From: Streptomyces sp. LUP30
GTDB taxonomy: Bacteria > Actinomycetota > Actinomycetes > Streptomycetales > Streptomycetaceae
NCBI RefSeq assembly: GCF_001746365.1
Contig: NZ_MJAJ01000009.1
Coordinates: forward strand, 48,810-112,809
Direction: 5' to 3'
Length of the DNA: 64,000 nucleotides
The translations under genes were made by a program, and so were the position numbers. Position 1 is the first letter of the stretch. Every line of letters starts with the position of its first letter. Positions 24,968 to 32,682 of this stretch are shown piece by piece. Under the pieces are notes generated by a model. The model was not told the origin of the DNA. It saw only the letters and a list, made by a program, of their open reading frames with translations, and did not search any database.

Positions 24968-26269
24968 TTGTCCGTCAGCTACCGTCAGCCCGGCGTCGTC
25001 CTCACCGACCGCCGTTTCACCGTGCCCCTCGACCACGCCGACCCCGCAGGGGAGACGATCGGGCTCTACGCCCGTGAGGTCGTCGCGAGCGACAAGGCGG
25101 ACCAGGACCTGCCGTGGCTGCTCTACCTCCAGGGCGGGCCCGGCTTCGGCGCCCACCGGTTCGTCGGCAGGCCGTCCTGGCTCGGCCGCGCGCTGGAGGA
25201 GTACCGCGTCCTGCTCCTGGACCAGCGCGGCACCGGGCACTCCACCCCGGCCAACCGCCAGACGCTCCCGCTGCGCGGCGGTCCGGCCGAACAGGCCGCC
25301 TACCTCGCGCACTTCCGCGCCGACTCCATCGTCCGCGACTGCGAGCTGATCCGCCGCGAGGTCACCGGCGGCGCACCCTGGACGGTCCTCGGGCAGAGCT
25401 TCGGCGGCTTCTGCGCGGTCACGTACCTCTCCTTCGCCCCCGAGGGCCTGGCCGCGGCCCTGATCACCGGCGGGCTGCCCTCCCTGGACGCCCACGCGGA
25501 CGACGTCTACCGCGCCGCCTACCCGCGCATGGAACGCAAGACCGCCGCGCACTACGCCCGCTACCCGCAGGACGTCGAGCGCGCCCGCCGCATCGCGGAG
25601 CACCTTCTGCACCACGAGGTGTCCCTCCCGAACGGCTACCGGCTGACCGTCGAGGCGTTCCAGACGCTCGGCATCCTGCTCGGCGGCGGCGAGGGCAGCC
25701 ACCGACTGCACCACCTCCTCGAAGAGGCGTTCGTGACCACCCCGCGGGGTCCTGAGCTGTCCGACGCCTTCCAGGAGGAGCTGCAGGGGCAGCTCTCCTT
25801 CGCGGGACACCCCCTCTACGCCCTCGTCCACGAGGCGATCTACGGGCAGGGCGCCCGCCCCACCGACTGGTCCGCCGAGCGGGTGCGCGCCGAGTTCCCG
25901 CAGTTCGACGCCGCCAAGACGCTCACCGGCGACGGCCCGCTCCCCCTCACCGGAGAAACGATCCACCCCTGGATGTTCGAGGCCGATCCCGCTCTGCGCC
26001 CGCTGCGCGAGACCGCCGAGCTCCTCGCCGCCCGCACCGACTGGCCGACGCTGTACGACCCCGCACGGCTGGCCGCCAACGAGGTGCCGGTCGCGGCCGC
26101 GATCTACCACGACGATCTGTACGTCGACACCGCCCACTCGCTGCGCACCGCGCGGGCGATCCGGGGGCTGCGCACCTGGGTCACCGACGAGTTCGAGCAC
26201 GACGGCGTCCGGGCCGGCGGCCCCCGCGTCCTGGACCGCCTGCTCGCCCTCGCCCGTGACGAGGTGTGA
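24968..26269 (+). CDS. Alpha/beta hydrolase, proline iminopeptidase-like (S33)
   Basis: 433 residues. Oxyanion motif LLYLQGGPGFGAHR (a variant of HGGPG), VLLLDQRGTGHS, nucleophile elbow GQSFGGF, acid in the AIYHDDLYVD region and a late His in DEFEHDGVR. This is the architecture of actinobacterial prolyl aminopeptidase-like enzymes, which remove N-terminal Pro or hydrophobic residues. No signal peptide, so cytoplasmic. TTG 24968 has GGGAG eight bases upstream. Independent of the rha locus by content. Confidence 0.85.
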   Translation: MSVSYRQPGVVLTDRRFTVPLDHADPAGETIGLYAREVVASDKADQDLPWLLYLQGGPGFGAHRFVGRPSWLGRALEEYRVLLLDQRGTGHSTPANRQTLPLRGGPAEQAAYLAHFRADSIVRDCELIRREVTGGAPWTVLGQSFGGFCAVTYLSFAPEGLAAALITGGLPSLDAHADDVYRAAYPRMERKTAAHYARYPQDVERARRIAEHLLHHEVSLPNGYRLTVEAFQTLGILLGGGEGSHRLHHLLEEAFVTTPRGPELSDAFQEELQGQLSFAGHPLYALVHEAIYGQGARPTDWSAERVRAEFPQFDAAKTLTGDGPLPLTGETIHPWMFEADPALRPLRETAELLAARTDWPTLYDPARLAANEVPVAAAIYHDDLYVDTAHSLRTARAIRGLRTWVTDEFEHDGVRAGGPRVLDRLLALARDEV

Positions 26270-26297
26270 CGACGACGTCACCGGATAGTCTGCGGGC

Positions 26298-27041
26298 ATG
26301 ACCGAGCCGACGACCCCCCAGCTCCAGCCCATGCCCGAGGACTGGCAGCGCGCCCTGGCCGTGGTGGCGCACCCGGACGACCTGGAGTACGGGTGCGCCG
26401 CGGCGATCGCCGCCTGGACCGACGCCGGCCGCAAGGTCGGCTATGTGCTGGCGACCCGCGGCGAGGCGGGCATCGACACCCTCGCCCCCGCCGAGTGCGG
26501 CCCGCTGCGCGAGCGGGAGCAGCGGGCGAGCGCGGCCGTGGTCGGCGTCTCGTCGGTCGAGTTCCTCGACCACCGCGACGGCGTCGTCGAGTACGGTCCC
26601 GCCCTGCGCCGGGACATCGCCGCCGCCATCCGCCGGCACCGTCCCGAACTCGTGATCACCCTGAACCACCGCGACACCTGGGGCGGGGTCGCCTGGAACA
26701 CCCCCGACCACGTCGCCGTCGGCCGGGCCGTCCTCGACGCGGCCGGGGACGCCGGCAACCGCTGGATCTTCCCCGAACTCGTCGAGCAGGGCCTGCAGCC
26801 CTGGAACGGCGTGCGCTGGGTCGCCGTGGCCGGGTCCGCCACGCCCACCCACGCCGTGGACGCGTCCCCGGGACTGGAGCGTGCGGTGGCCTCGCTGCTG
26901 GAACACCGCGCCTACATCGAGGCGTTGACCGACGAGGCGCCGGAGGCCTACGCGAGGGGATTCCTGACCGGGACGGCGGCGTCGGTGGGGGAGAGGTTCG
27001 GCGGGCGGCCTGCCGTGGCGTTCGAGCTGTTCAACAGGTAG
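26298..27041 (+). CDS. PIG-L/LmbE family deacetylase
   Basis: 247 residues. Zinc-site motif VVAHPDDLEYGCAAAIAAW near residue 25 and a second ligand region DHVAVGRAVLDAA. This superfamily includes mycothiol MshB and Mca and N-acetylglucosaminyl deacetylases. It begins 28 bp after the peptidase gene on the same strand. The paralogue type and substrate cannot be decided here; MshB and Mca are normally encoded in other contexts. Confidence 0.87.
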   Translation: MTEPTTPQLQPMPEDWQRALAVVAHPDDLEYGCAAAIAAWTDAGRKVGYVLATRGEAGIDTLAPAECGPLREREQRASAAVVGVSSVEFLDHRDGVVEYGPALRRDIAAAIRRHRPELVITLNHRDTWGGVAWNTPDHVAVGRAVLDAAGDAGNRWIFPELVEQGLQPWNGVRWVAVAGSATPTHAVDASPGLERAVASLLEHRAYIEALTDEAPEAYARGFLTGTAASVGERFGGRPAVAFELFNR

Positions 27042-27066
27042 TCCGGCACGTCAGTAGGCTGGCGGC

Positions 27067-27897
27067 ATGCGAGACAAGACGGTGCAGCCGGCCGACCTGC
27101 GCGGCGACTGCGAGAACTGCTTCGGACTGTGCTGCGTGGCCCTGCCCTTCGCCCGCTCCGCGGACTTCGCGATCGACAAGCCCGCCGGCAAGGCGTGCCC
27201 GAACCTGGGCCCCGGCCACCGCTGCGGCATCCACGCGAGGCTGCGGGAGTCCGGCTTCACCGGCTGCACGGTCTACGACTGCTTCGGCGCCGGGCAGAAG
27301 GTCTCCCAGGTCACCTTCGGCGGCCGGGACCGGGACACGGCCCCGCGTGCGGAGGCCCGGCGCATGCTCGAGGTGTTCCCGGTGGTCCGCCAGCTCCACG
27401 AACTCCTCTGGTATCTCACCGAGGCGCTCGCCCTCCCCGCCGCCCGCCCGATCCACGGCGAGCTGCGGCGGCTCCTGGACCGCACCGACGAACTCACCCG
27501 GCTGTCCCCGGACGAGCTGGCCGCGCTCGACGTGCCCGCCCACCGCGGCGACGTCAACGTGCTGCTGCTGAGGACCAGCGAACTGGTCCGCTCCGGCATA
27601 CCCGGGCGCAGGAAGGAGCGGCGGGGCGCCGACCTGATGGGCGCCCGGCTCAAGGGGGCCGATCTGCACGGCGCGAACCTGCGCGGCGCCTGTCTGATCG
27701 CCGCCGACCTCACCGGCGCGGACCTGCGCCGAGCGGACCTGATCGGCGCCGACCTGCGCGACACCGACCTGACGGACGCCGATCTGAGCGGCGCGTTCTT
27801 CCTGACCCAGCCGCAGCTGAACGCGGCTCGGGGGAGCGCGGGCACCCGCCTGCCGGAGTCAGTCGCCCGGCCCGCGCACTGGACAGCGCGGCGCTGA
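27067..27897 (+). CDS. Cys-rich domain / pentapeptide-repeat fusion protein
   Basis: 276 residues. The N-terminal 90 residues hold eight cysteines: CENCFGLCCVALPF, ACPNLGPGHRCGIH, GCTVYDCFGAG, which resembles a YkgJ-type metal-cluster module. Residues about 185-245 are A(D/N)LXX pentapeptide repeats (GADLMGARLKGADLHGANLRG ... DLTGADLRRADLIGADL), predicted to form a short right-handed beta-helix. The 3' end overlaps the convergent P450 gene by 39 bp. Role unknown. Confidence 0.8.
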   Translation: MRDKTVQPADLRGDCENCFGLCCVALPFARSADFAIDKPAGKACPNLGPGHRCGIHARLRESGFTGCTVYDCFGAGQKVSQVTFGGRDRDTAPRAEARRMLEVFPVVRQLHELLWYLTEALALPAARPIHGELRRLLDRTDELTRLSPDELAALDVPAHRGDVNVLLLRTSELVRSGIPGRRKERRGADLMGARLKGADLHGANLRGACLIAADLTGADLRRADLIGADLRDTDLTDADLSGAFFLTQPQLNAARGSAGTRLPESVARPAHWTARR

Positions 27898-29535
27898 GTC
27901 CGGCGCCGCACCCTCTTCGCCGACCGGATCCCCACCGGGTCGGCCGACCGGGCCGCCCGCCTGTTCCAGGGGCCCGCCGGACGGTTTGCGCGTGCGCCGC
28001 TCCAGATGCATCCGCAGCCCTTCCGGCATCAGCGTCAGCCGTTCCGTGACCCGCAGCCGGTAGTCGGGGTCCGGCCGCAGGTCGTACCGGCGCAGCAGCA
28101 GCCCCAGCACCAGCACGGCCTCGTGGAGCGCGAACTGCCGTCCGATGCAGGCCCGGGCGCCGGTGCCGAACGGCTTGTAGGTGTGCGGAGCACGCGCGCG
28201 CACGGACCGGGCGTCGAAGCGGTCGGGGTCGAAGCGTTCGGCGTCCGGCCCCCAGACCTCGGGGTCGCGGTGCAGCATGGCGGTGAGGACCAGCGCCCAG
28301 CCGCCGCGCCGCATCGGGTGCTCGCCCCCCAGCACGGTGTCCGCCCTGGCCTCGCGTGCGAACGCGGGCGCCGTCGGCCACAGCCGCAGCGCCTCGTCGA
28401 GCACCCGGCGCACATAGCGCAGTTTCGCCACCTGCTCGTAGCCGGGCACGGCCGTGTCGCCCCACACCCGGTCCACCTCGGCGCGGGCGCGGGCCGCGAG
28501 ATGCGGGTTGAGGGAGAGGTAGTGCAGGGCGAAGGAGAGCGCGCCCGAGGTCGTCTCGTGGCCGGCCACCAGAAACGTGACGACCTGGCGGCGCACGTTC
28601 AGCGCCGACAGCCGTTCGCCCGTCGAGGGGTGGGCGGTGTCGAGCATCCGGTCGAGCAGGTCGCCCTCCCCGCCGCCCGCCGACCGGCGCTCCCGGACCA
28701 GATCGTCGACGGTGCGGTTGAGGAAGGCGATGTCGGCCTCGTTGCGGCGCGTGGCCCGCCGCAACAGGGCGGGGGAGGGCACGGTGTTCAGCCGCTGTGC
28801 GTAGGTGAGGGTGCCCACCATCGCGGAGACGAAGGGGTGCGGCCGTGCGCGCTCGAAGGAGCCGAAGTCGTGCCCGAAGCCGGTGCGCGCGATCGTCTCC
28901 AGGGTCAGTTTGGTCATGTCCCCGGGGACGTCCACCGCCCGGCCCGCCGCGAGTTCCGCGTCCCAGTGGCCGGTGAGACGTGCCGCCACGTCCAGCATCA
29001 TCGGGTGGTAGGCGGCCATGGCCTCCCGGCTGAACCCCGGTGCCAGGACGTCGTGCGCCAACTGCCAGTTCGGCTCGTGGTTGTACGCCGTGAACAGGGC
29101 GTCCCCCACCACGGGGCGCAGGTTGGCGATGCCCAGTCCCACGTGTTTGGCGAACCGCGTCTCGTCCGCCATGTCGGCGGCCAGGGCCGCGCCCCCGACG
29201 AACACGAACTCCCGGTCGAACACCTTGCGGCGGAAGATCGGCCCCAGCTCCGCGGCGTACCGCAGGGAGTCCTGCAGGGGGGTGCGCCGGCTCGCCCCCA
29301 GGAGGTCGCCGAGGAGGGGGATCCGGTGCGGCGGATGCGGTATCCGCGCCAGTTCGGGCCAGCCGAGCTCCGCACTGCGGAAGCCCCTCGGCAGGGTGTC
29401 CGCGGGCGTCGCCCCGGCCGTCGCCGTCGGCAGCGGGGCCGCCGCGCTCCGCGGGGATCCCGTCGAGCCCGCCGGCCCGGCGCACCCCGCTGTTCCCGCA
29501 GGCTCCGCTGTTCCCGTCGTCCCCGTCTCCGCCAT
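27859..29535 (-). CDS. Cytochrome P450, stand-alone CYP102-type haem domain
   Basis: 558 residues. Helix-I motif AGHETTSGALSFALHYL, ExxR in DEALRLWPTAPAF, haem loop FGTGARACIGRQFALHEA with the thiolate Cys, and LFTAYNHEPNW near the active site. These track the CYP102 (P450-BM3) haem domain closely, yet no flavin domains follow. Instead there is a 48-residue Gly/Pro-rich tail, plus an Ala/Gly/Thr-rich N-terminal extension of about 45 residues. It must use a separate reductase. ATG 29535 follows GGGAG. Divergent from a TetR gene. Likely fatty-acid hydroxylase. Confidence 0.87.
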   Translation of the reverse strand: MAETGTTGTAEPAGTAGCAGPAGSTGSPRSAAAPLPTATAGATPADTLPRGFRSAELGWPELARIPHPPHRIPLLGDLLGASRRTPLQDSLRYAAELGPIFRRKVFDREFVFVGGAALAADMADETRFAKHVGLGIANLRPVVGDALFTAYNHEPNWQLAHDVLAPGFSREAMAAYHPMMLDVAARLTGHWDAELAAGRAVDVPGDMTKLTLETIARTGFGHDFGSFERARPHPFVSAMVGTLTYAQRLNTVPSPALLRRATRRNEADIAFLNRTVDDLVRERRSAGGGEGDLLDRMLDTAHPSTGERLSALNVRRQVVTFLVAGHETTSGALSFALHYLSLNPHLAARARAEVDRVWGDTAVPGYEQVAKLRYVRRVLDEALRLWPTAPAFAREARADTVLGGEHPMRRGGWALVLTAMLHRDPEVWGPDAERFDPDRFDARSVRARAPHTYKPFGTGARACIGRQFALHEAVLVLGLLLRRYDLRPDPDYRLRVTERLTLMPEGLRMHLERRTRKPSGGPLEQAGGPVGRPGGDPVGEEGAAPDSAPRCPVRGPGD

Positions 29536-29564
29536 GACGCGATCTCCCTCGATGCAGCGGCAGG

Positions 29565-29589
29565 TTGAGCATGTTGTACATGGGTTCAA
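29565..29589. promoter_or_regulatory. TetR-type operator candidate between P450 and tetR
   Basis: An A/T-rich partly symmetric element: TTGA (29565-29568), ATGT-TGT-ACAT core (29571-29581), TTCAA at the right edge (29585-29589). It lies 30 bases before the P450 start and 55 before tetR, where a shared operator would be expected. Confidence 0.45.
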
Positions 29590-29643
29590 TAGCGCGCCTC
29601 AGTCTGGTGCCGCCGTTGAACCGGCGTCAAGTAAGGTGCGGCC

Positions 29644-30258
29644 ATGGCCGCGAACCACGGGGAGGAGCGCACCCGGCGTCGACTCAGCACCGAGGAGCGC
29701 AGGGAACAGCTCCTGTCGGTCGGTGCGCGGCTCTTCTCGGAGAGTCCGTACGACGACGTGTGGATCGAGCAGGTCGCCGAGATCGCCGGGGTCTCCCGCG
29801 GGCTGCTCTACCACTACTTCCCCACCAAGCGGGACTTCTTCGCGGCGGTCGTCGAGCGCGAGAGCGAGCGGATGCTGCGCATGACGGCGGCCGTGCCCGG
29901 CGTCCCGGTCCGCGAACAGCTCGTGTCCGGTCTCGACACCTATCTGGAGTACGTGGAGACCCACGCGCACGGCTATCGCGCGTTCCACCGTGCGGACGCC
30001 GCCGGCGACCAGGCCGTGCGCAAGGTCTACCAGCGGGCGCTCGCGGCACAGGAGCAGCAGATGCTGGCGGCCCTCGGCGCCGACCCCGAGTTCGGGCGGG
30101 TCCTGGAGGAGCGCCTCGACGTACGGCTCGCGGTGCGCGGCTGGCTGGCGTTCACGACGGCGGTCTGCCTGGAGTGGCTGCGCGGCTCCGAGCTCTCCCG
30201 CGAGCAGGTACGGGAGTTGTGCGCCAGGGCGCTGCTGGGGGTCATTTCTCCGGAGTGA
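29644..30258 (+). CDS. TetR-family regulator
   Basis: 204 residues. N-terminal HTH: TEERREQLLSVGARLFSESPYDDVWIEQVAEIAGVSRGLLYHYFPTKRDFFAAVV. Helical ligand domain after residue 60 with ELVSGLDTYLEYVETHAHGYRAFH-like helices. ATG 29644 follows AAGGTG weakly. Divergent from the CYP102-type P450, as is common for fatty-acid-responsive repressors of such P450s (BM3 itself has the TetR-family Bm3R1). Likely represses the P450 and itself. Confidence 0.87.
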   Translation: MAANHGEERTRRRLSTEERREQLLSVGARLFSESPYDDVWIEQVAEIAGVSRGLLYHYFPTKRDFFAAVVERESERMLRMTAAVPGVPVREQLVSGLDTYLEYVETHAHGYRAFHRADAAGDQAVRKVYQRALAAQEQQMLAALGADPEFGRVLEERLDVRLAVRGWLAFTTAVCLEWLRGSELSREQVRELCARALLGVISPE

Positions 30259-30349
30259 TCTTCTCCGGCGTTGTCCGGCCAGGTCCGGTGACGTGCTCGT
30301 CGGCAATGGTGGAGGCGAGGGCGGTGGTTGGCGCGACCTCGGATCTCCG

Positions 30350-30373
30350 ATAGGTTAGGCAAGCCTTACCTTA
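30350..30373. promoter_or_regulatory. Iron box (IdeR/DmdR1/DtxR-type operator)
   Basis: The segment TAGGTTAGGCAAGCC followed by TTACCTTA matches the DtxR/IdeR/DmdR1 consensus TTAGGTTAGGCTAACCTAA at nearly all positions. It sits 13 bases before the ATG at 30386, overlapping the start of the AGGAGG ribosome binding site, so the iron-loaded repressor would block expression. Confidence 0.8.
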
Positions 30374-30385
30374 GGAGGTTTCAGG

Positions 30386-31111
30386 ATGGGTGACAGCCAC
30401 AGCTGGGCCGCGGCGCCCACGGCCGCCGAGCGGGCCCGATCGGTGCTCGCCACCGCATGGTCCTGCGCGGTGACCGCGGGCGGCGAACGCGAGGAGTTCG
30501 TCGGCGCGCACACGGTCGACGACGACGGCCGGGTGGTCCTGCGCGTCCCCGAGGACAGCGCCCTGCTCACGGCGGCGATCTGCGCGCCCCACGGCGAGCC
30601 GTCCGCCGTGCTGGAGTTCGCCGACGTCGCACCCGTTCCGGTGCGCCGCCGGGTCCGCTCCCGGCTCCGGCTCGCCGGCTGGTTCACCCCCGAGGGCGAC
30701 CGGCTCGCCTTCCAGGCCGCCCGCATCGTGTTCACACCGTCCACGGGCGCGGTCGTCCTCGCCCTCGACGAGTTCGCGCAGGCCCGGCCCGACCCCCTCG
30801 CCGCCGACGAGGCCCGGCTGCTCACGCATCTCGCCGACGCCCACCCGGACGCGGTGGAGCGGCTCACCCGGCTCGTCCCGCCGGACAGCCTGCACGGCGC
30901 CGTCCGCGTTCAGCCGCTCGCCGTGGACCGGCTCGGGCTGACGCTGCGCGTCGAACGCGCCCGCGCCCACGGCGACGTGCGGCTGACTTTCCACGCCCCT
31001 GCCGACGACGTCGCCCGGCTCACCGAGCGGATGCACGTCCTGCTCACCCGGGCGGCCGGCGCGTCCTGCCCGCGCGCCCTACAGCGGCAGCGCGCAGACG
31101 GCGACGGGTGA
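30386..31111 (+). CDS. DUF2470 / HugZ-like protein, iron-repressed
   Basis: 241 residues. A split-barrel-like N-terminal region (RARSVLATAWSCAVTAGGEREEFVGAHTVDDDGRVVLRVPEDS) is followed by a DUF2470-type C-terminal segment (LTHLADAHPDAVERLTRLV ... VQPLAVDRLGLTLRV ... VRLTFHAPADDVARLTERMHVLL). DUF2470 is the C-terminal domain of HugZ-type haem-degrading proteins. With the iron box just upstream, a role in iron or haem acquisition is likely. AGGAGG precedes ATG 30386. The 3' end overlaps the convergent lactonase gene by 33 bp. Confidence 0.82.
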   Translation: MGDSHSWAAAPTAAERARSVLATAWSCAVTAGGEREEFVGAHTVDDDGRVVLRVPEDSALLTAAICAPHGEPSAVLEFADVAPVPVRRRVRSRLRLAGWFTPEGDRLAFQAARIVFTPSTGAVVLALDEFAQARPDPLAADEARLLTHLADAHPDAVERLTRLVPPDSLHGAVRVQPLAVDRLGLTLRVERARAHGDVRLTFHAPADDVARLTERMHVLLTRAAGASCPRALQRQRADGDG

Positions 31112-32356
31112 GGCGAACGGTTTGTCCGCGAGCCGGAGTTCGCCGTTCGTGCCGTCCACCCGGAAGACGTTGACCGTGCCGGATCGCTGGTTGGCGGCGA
31201 ACAGCAGTCGGCCGTCCCGGGAAAGGGCGATCTGCCGCGGGAAGTCGCCCTCCACCGGCGTCGTGCCGAGCAGCCGCAGCCGCGCGCCGGCCGCTTCCAC
31301 CGCGTAGCGCGCGACGGTGTTGTCGCCACGGTTGGCGAGGAAGGCGTACGCGCCGTCCGGCGTGACCGCCAGCTGCGCCGGGTAGTTGGTGTCCGCCTTC
31401 GAGCCGCTGGACTGCGGCCGCCCGATCGTCAGCCGGCCGCTCGACGGCTCGTAGGCGCACACCGTGACCGTGTCGTCGGCCTCGTTCGCCAGATAGGCGT
31501 GCCGGCCGCCGGGATGGAACGTGAGGTGGCGCGGACCTGCGCCCGTCCGGGTGTGCGCCTGGGCGACCTCGGTGAGCGTGCCCGCCTTGTCGTCCAGGCG
31601 GTAGCTGTACACGGTGTCCGTGCCGAAGTCGACGGCCAGGACGTGTCCGCCGTCCGGAGCCGTGATGAACTGGTGTGCGTGCGGCCCCTGTTGGCCCGGC
31701 CGGGGCGCAGGGCGGGTGTGCCGGACCATGTCGGTGCGCTCACCGAGCGCCCCCGAGGCGTCGATCGGGTGGACGGCCACGGTGCCCGAGCCGAAGTCGG
31801 CGCTCAGCAGCCACCGCCCGCCGGGGTGCACCGACAGATGGCACGTGGCGGCCCCGCCGGTGGCCCGGCTCCCCAGCACCTTCTCGTCGGACAGCCGCAC
31901 CGCGGTCACCGCGCCCCGCTCGCGTTCGTTCACCGCGTACAGGGTTGCGCCGTCCGGGTGCACCGCCAGGTAGGACGGATCCGGCACGCCGGTGATCGTG
32001 CCCTTCCCGGTGATCCGGCCCGAGGCGCCGTCGTACGCGGCGACGCCGATGCCCTTCCCGCCGCCCTCCGCGGAGGTGTAGGTGCCCAGGTACAGCGGGC
32101 GCGCGCCGGAGCGGCTCGGCGAGGGGTGGGGCGAGGCCTTCGGTGCCGCGGACGACGACGGCTGCCGGGGAGGTGCACCCCGCCGCGCCTCCCCGACGTC
32201 GGCCGGATCGCCGTCACCGCCGCATCCGGCCAGCGCCGATCCCGCGGCCGCGCCGCCGAGCGCGCCGACGAAACGGCGCCGCGTCCAGCGTCCACGGTCC
32301 CCGGATTCCGGCGGGCCGGGGGACCCCCGTCGCGCCGCTCCCGTCCCACTGTCCAT
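31079..32356 (-). CDS. Tat-exported lipoprotein lactonase (7-bladed propeller, PgL-like)
   Basis: 425 residues. A twin-arginine signal (RWTRRRFVGALGGAAAGSA) ends in lipobox LAGC, so it is probably exported folded and lipid-anchored. A Pro/Ser/Arg-rich linker follows. The mature domain is the YbhE/lactonase propeller with repeated blades (LYLGTYTSAEGGGKGIGVAAYD; LAVHPDGATLYAVNE; LSVHPGGRWLLSADFGSGTV; HLTFHPGGRHAYLANE; DFPRQIALSRDGRLLFAANQRSG). Cytoplasmic relatives hydrolyse 6-phosphogluconolactone; an extracellular one must act on another lactone or cyclic sugar, or bind rather than cleave. Confidence 0.85.
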   Translation of the reverse strand: MDSGTGAARRGSPGPPESGDRGRWTRRRFVGALGGAAAGSALAGCGGDGDPADVGEARRGAPPRQPSSSAAPKASPHPSPSRSGARPLYLGTYTSAEGGGKGIGVAAYDGASGRITGKGTITGVPDPSYLAVHPDGATLYAVNERERGAVTAVRLSDEKVLGSRATGGAATCHLSVHPGGRWLLSADFGSGTVAVHPIDASGALGERTDMVRHTRPAPRPGQQGPHAHQFITAPDGGHVLAVDFGTDTVYSYRLDDKAGTLTEVAQAHTRTGAGPRHLTFHPGGRHAYLANEADDTVTVCAYEPSSGRLTIGRPQSSGSKADTNYPAQLAVTPDGAYAFLANRGDNTVARYAVEAAGARLRLLGTTPVEGDFPRQIALSRDGRLLFAANQRSGTVNVFRVDGTNGELRLADKPFASPVAVCALPL

Positions 32357-32682
32357 GCCCGCACCTCAGGTCGTCGTCCGCCTCCGCCGTGACAGCCACC
32401 TTCACCCGGACCGACCGGCGAACGCAAAAGCGGACGCGGAGGCCGACTCGCGCCGGGGCGCGCGTCCGGTCGCGGGTCGGCCGCGGGGACGCGCGTGCGG
32501 ACGGACGTGCGGACGGACGTGCGGACGGACGTGCGGACGGACGTGCGGACGGACGTGCGGCGGGGCGCCGGGGCGCCAGGACGGCTCTGCGGATGCCCGG
32601 ACCGGCGTACGGCGGGAACACGGCGGGGCGTACGGCGGTGCCGGTCCTCCCCCTGTCCCGCTCGTCGTCCTCGTCGCGTGCG
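32357..32682. other. Non-coding gap with a minisatellite
   Basis: 326 bases between the lactonase start and the end of the FUSC-like gene. The only structure seen is the 12-bp tandem repeat at 32495-32560. Open frames here arise from the repeat and have no family features. Confidence 0.5.
32495..32560. repeat. 12-bp tandem repeat GTGCGGACGGAC, 5.5 copies
   Basis: Five identical units (32495-32554) plus GTGCGG. The copies are exact, implying recent expansion or active slippage; the number may vary between strains. No gene supported over it. Confidence 0.9.

Noticed and set aside
32495..32560. Tandem repeat as a CRISPR array
   Set aside because: Units are 12 bp and contiguous with no spacers, and no cas gene is present.
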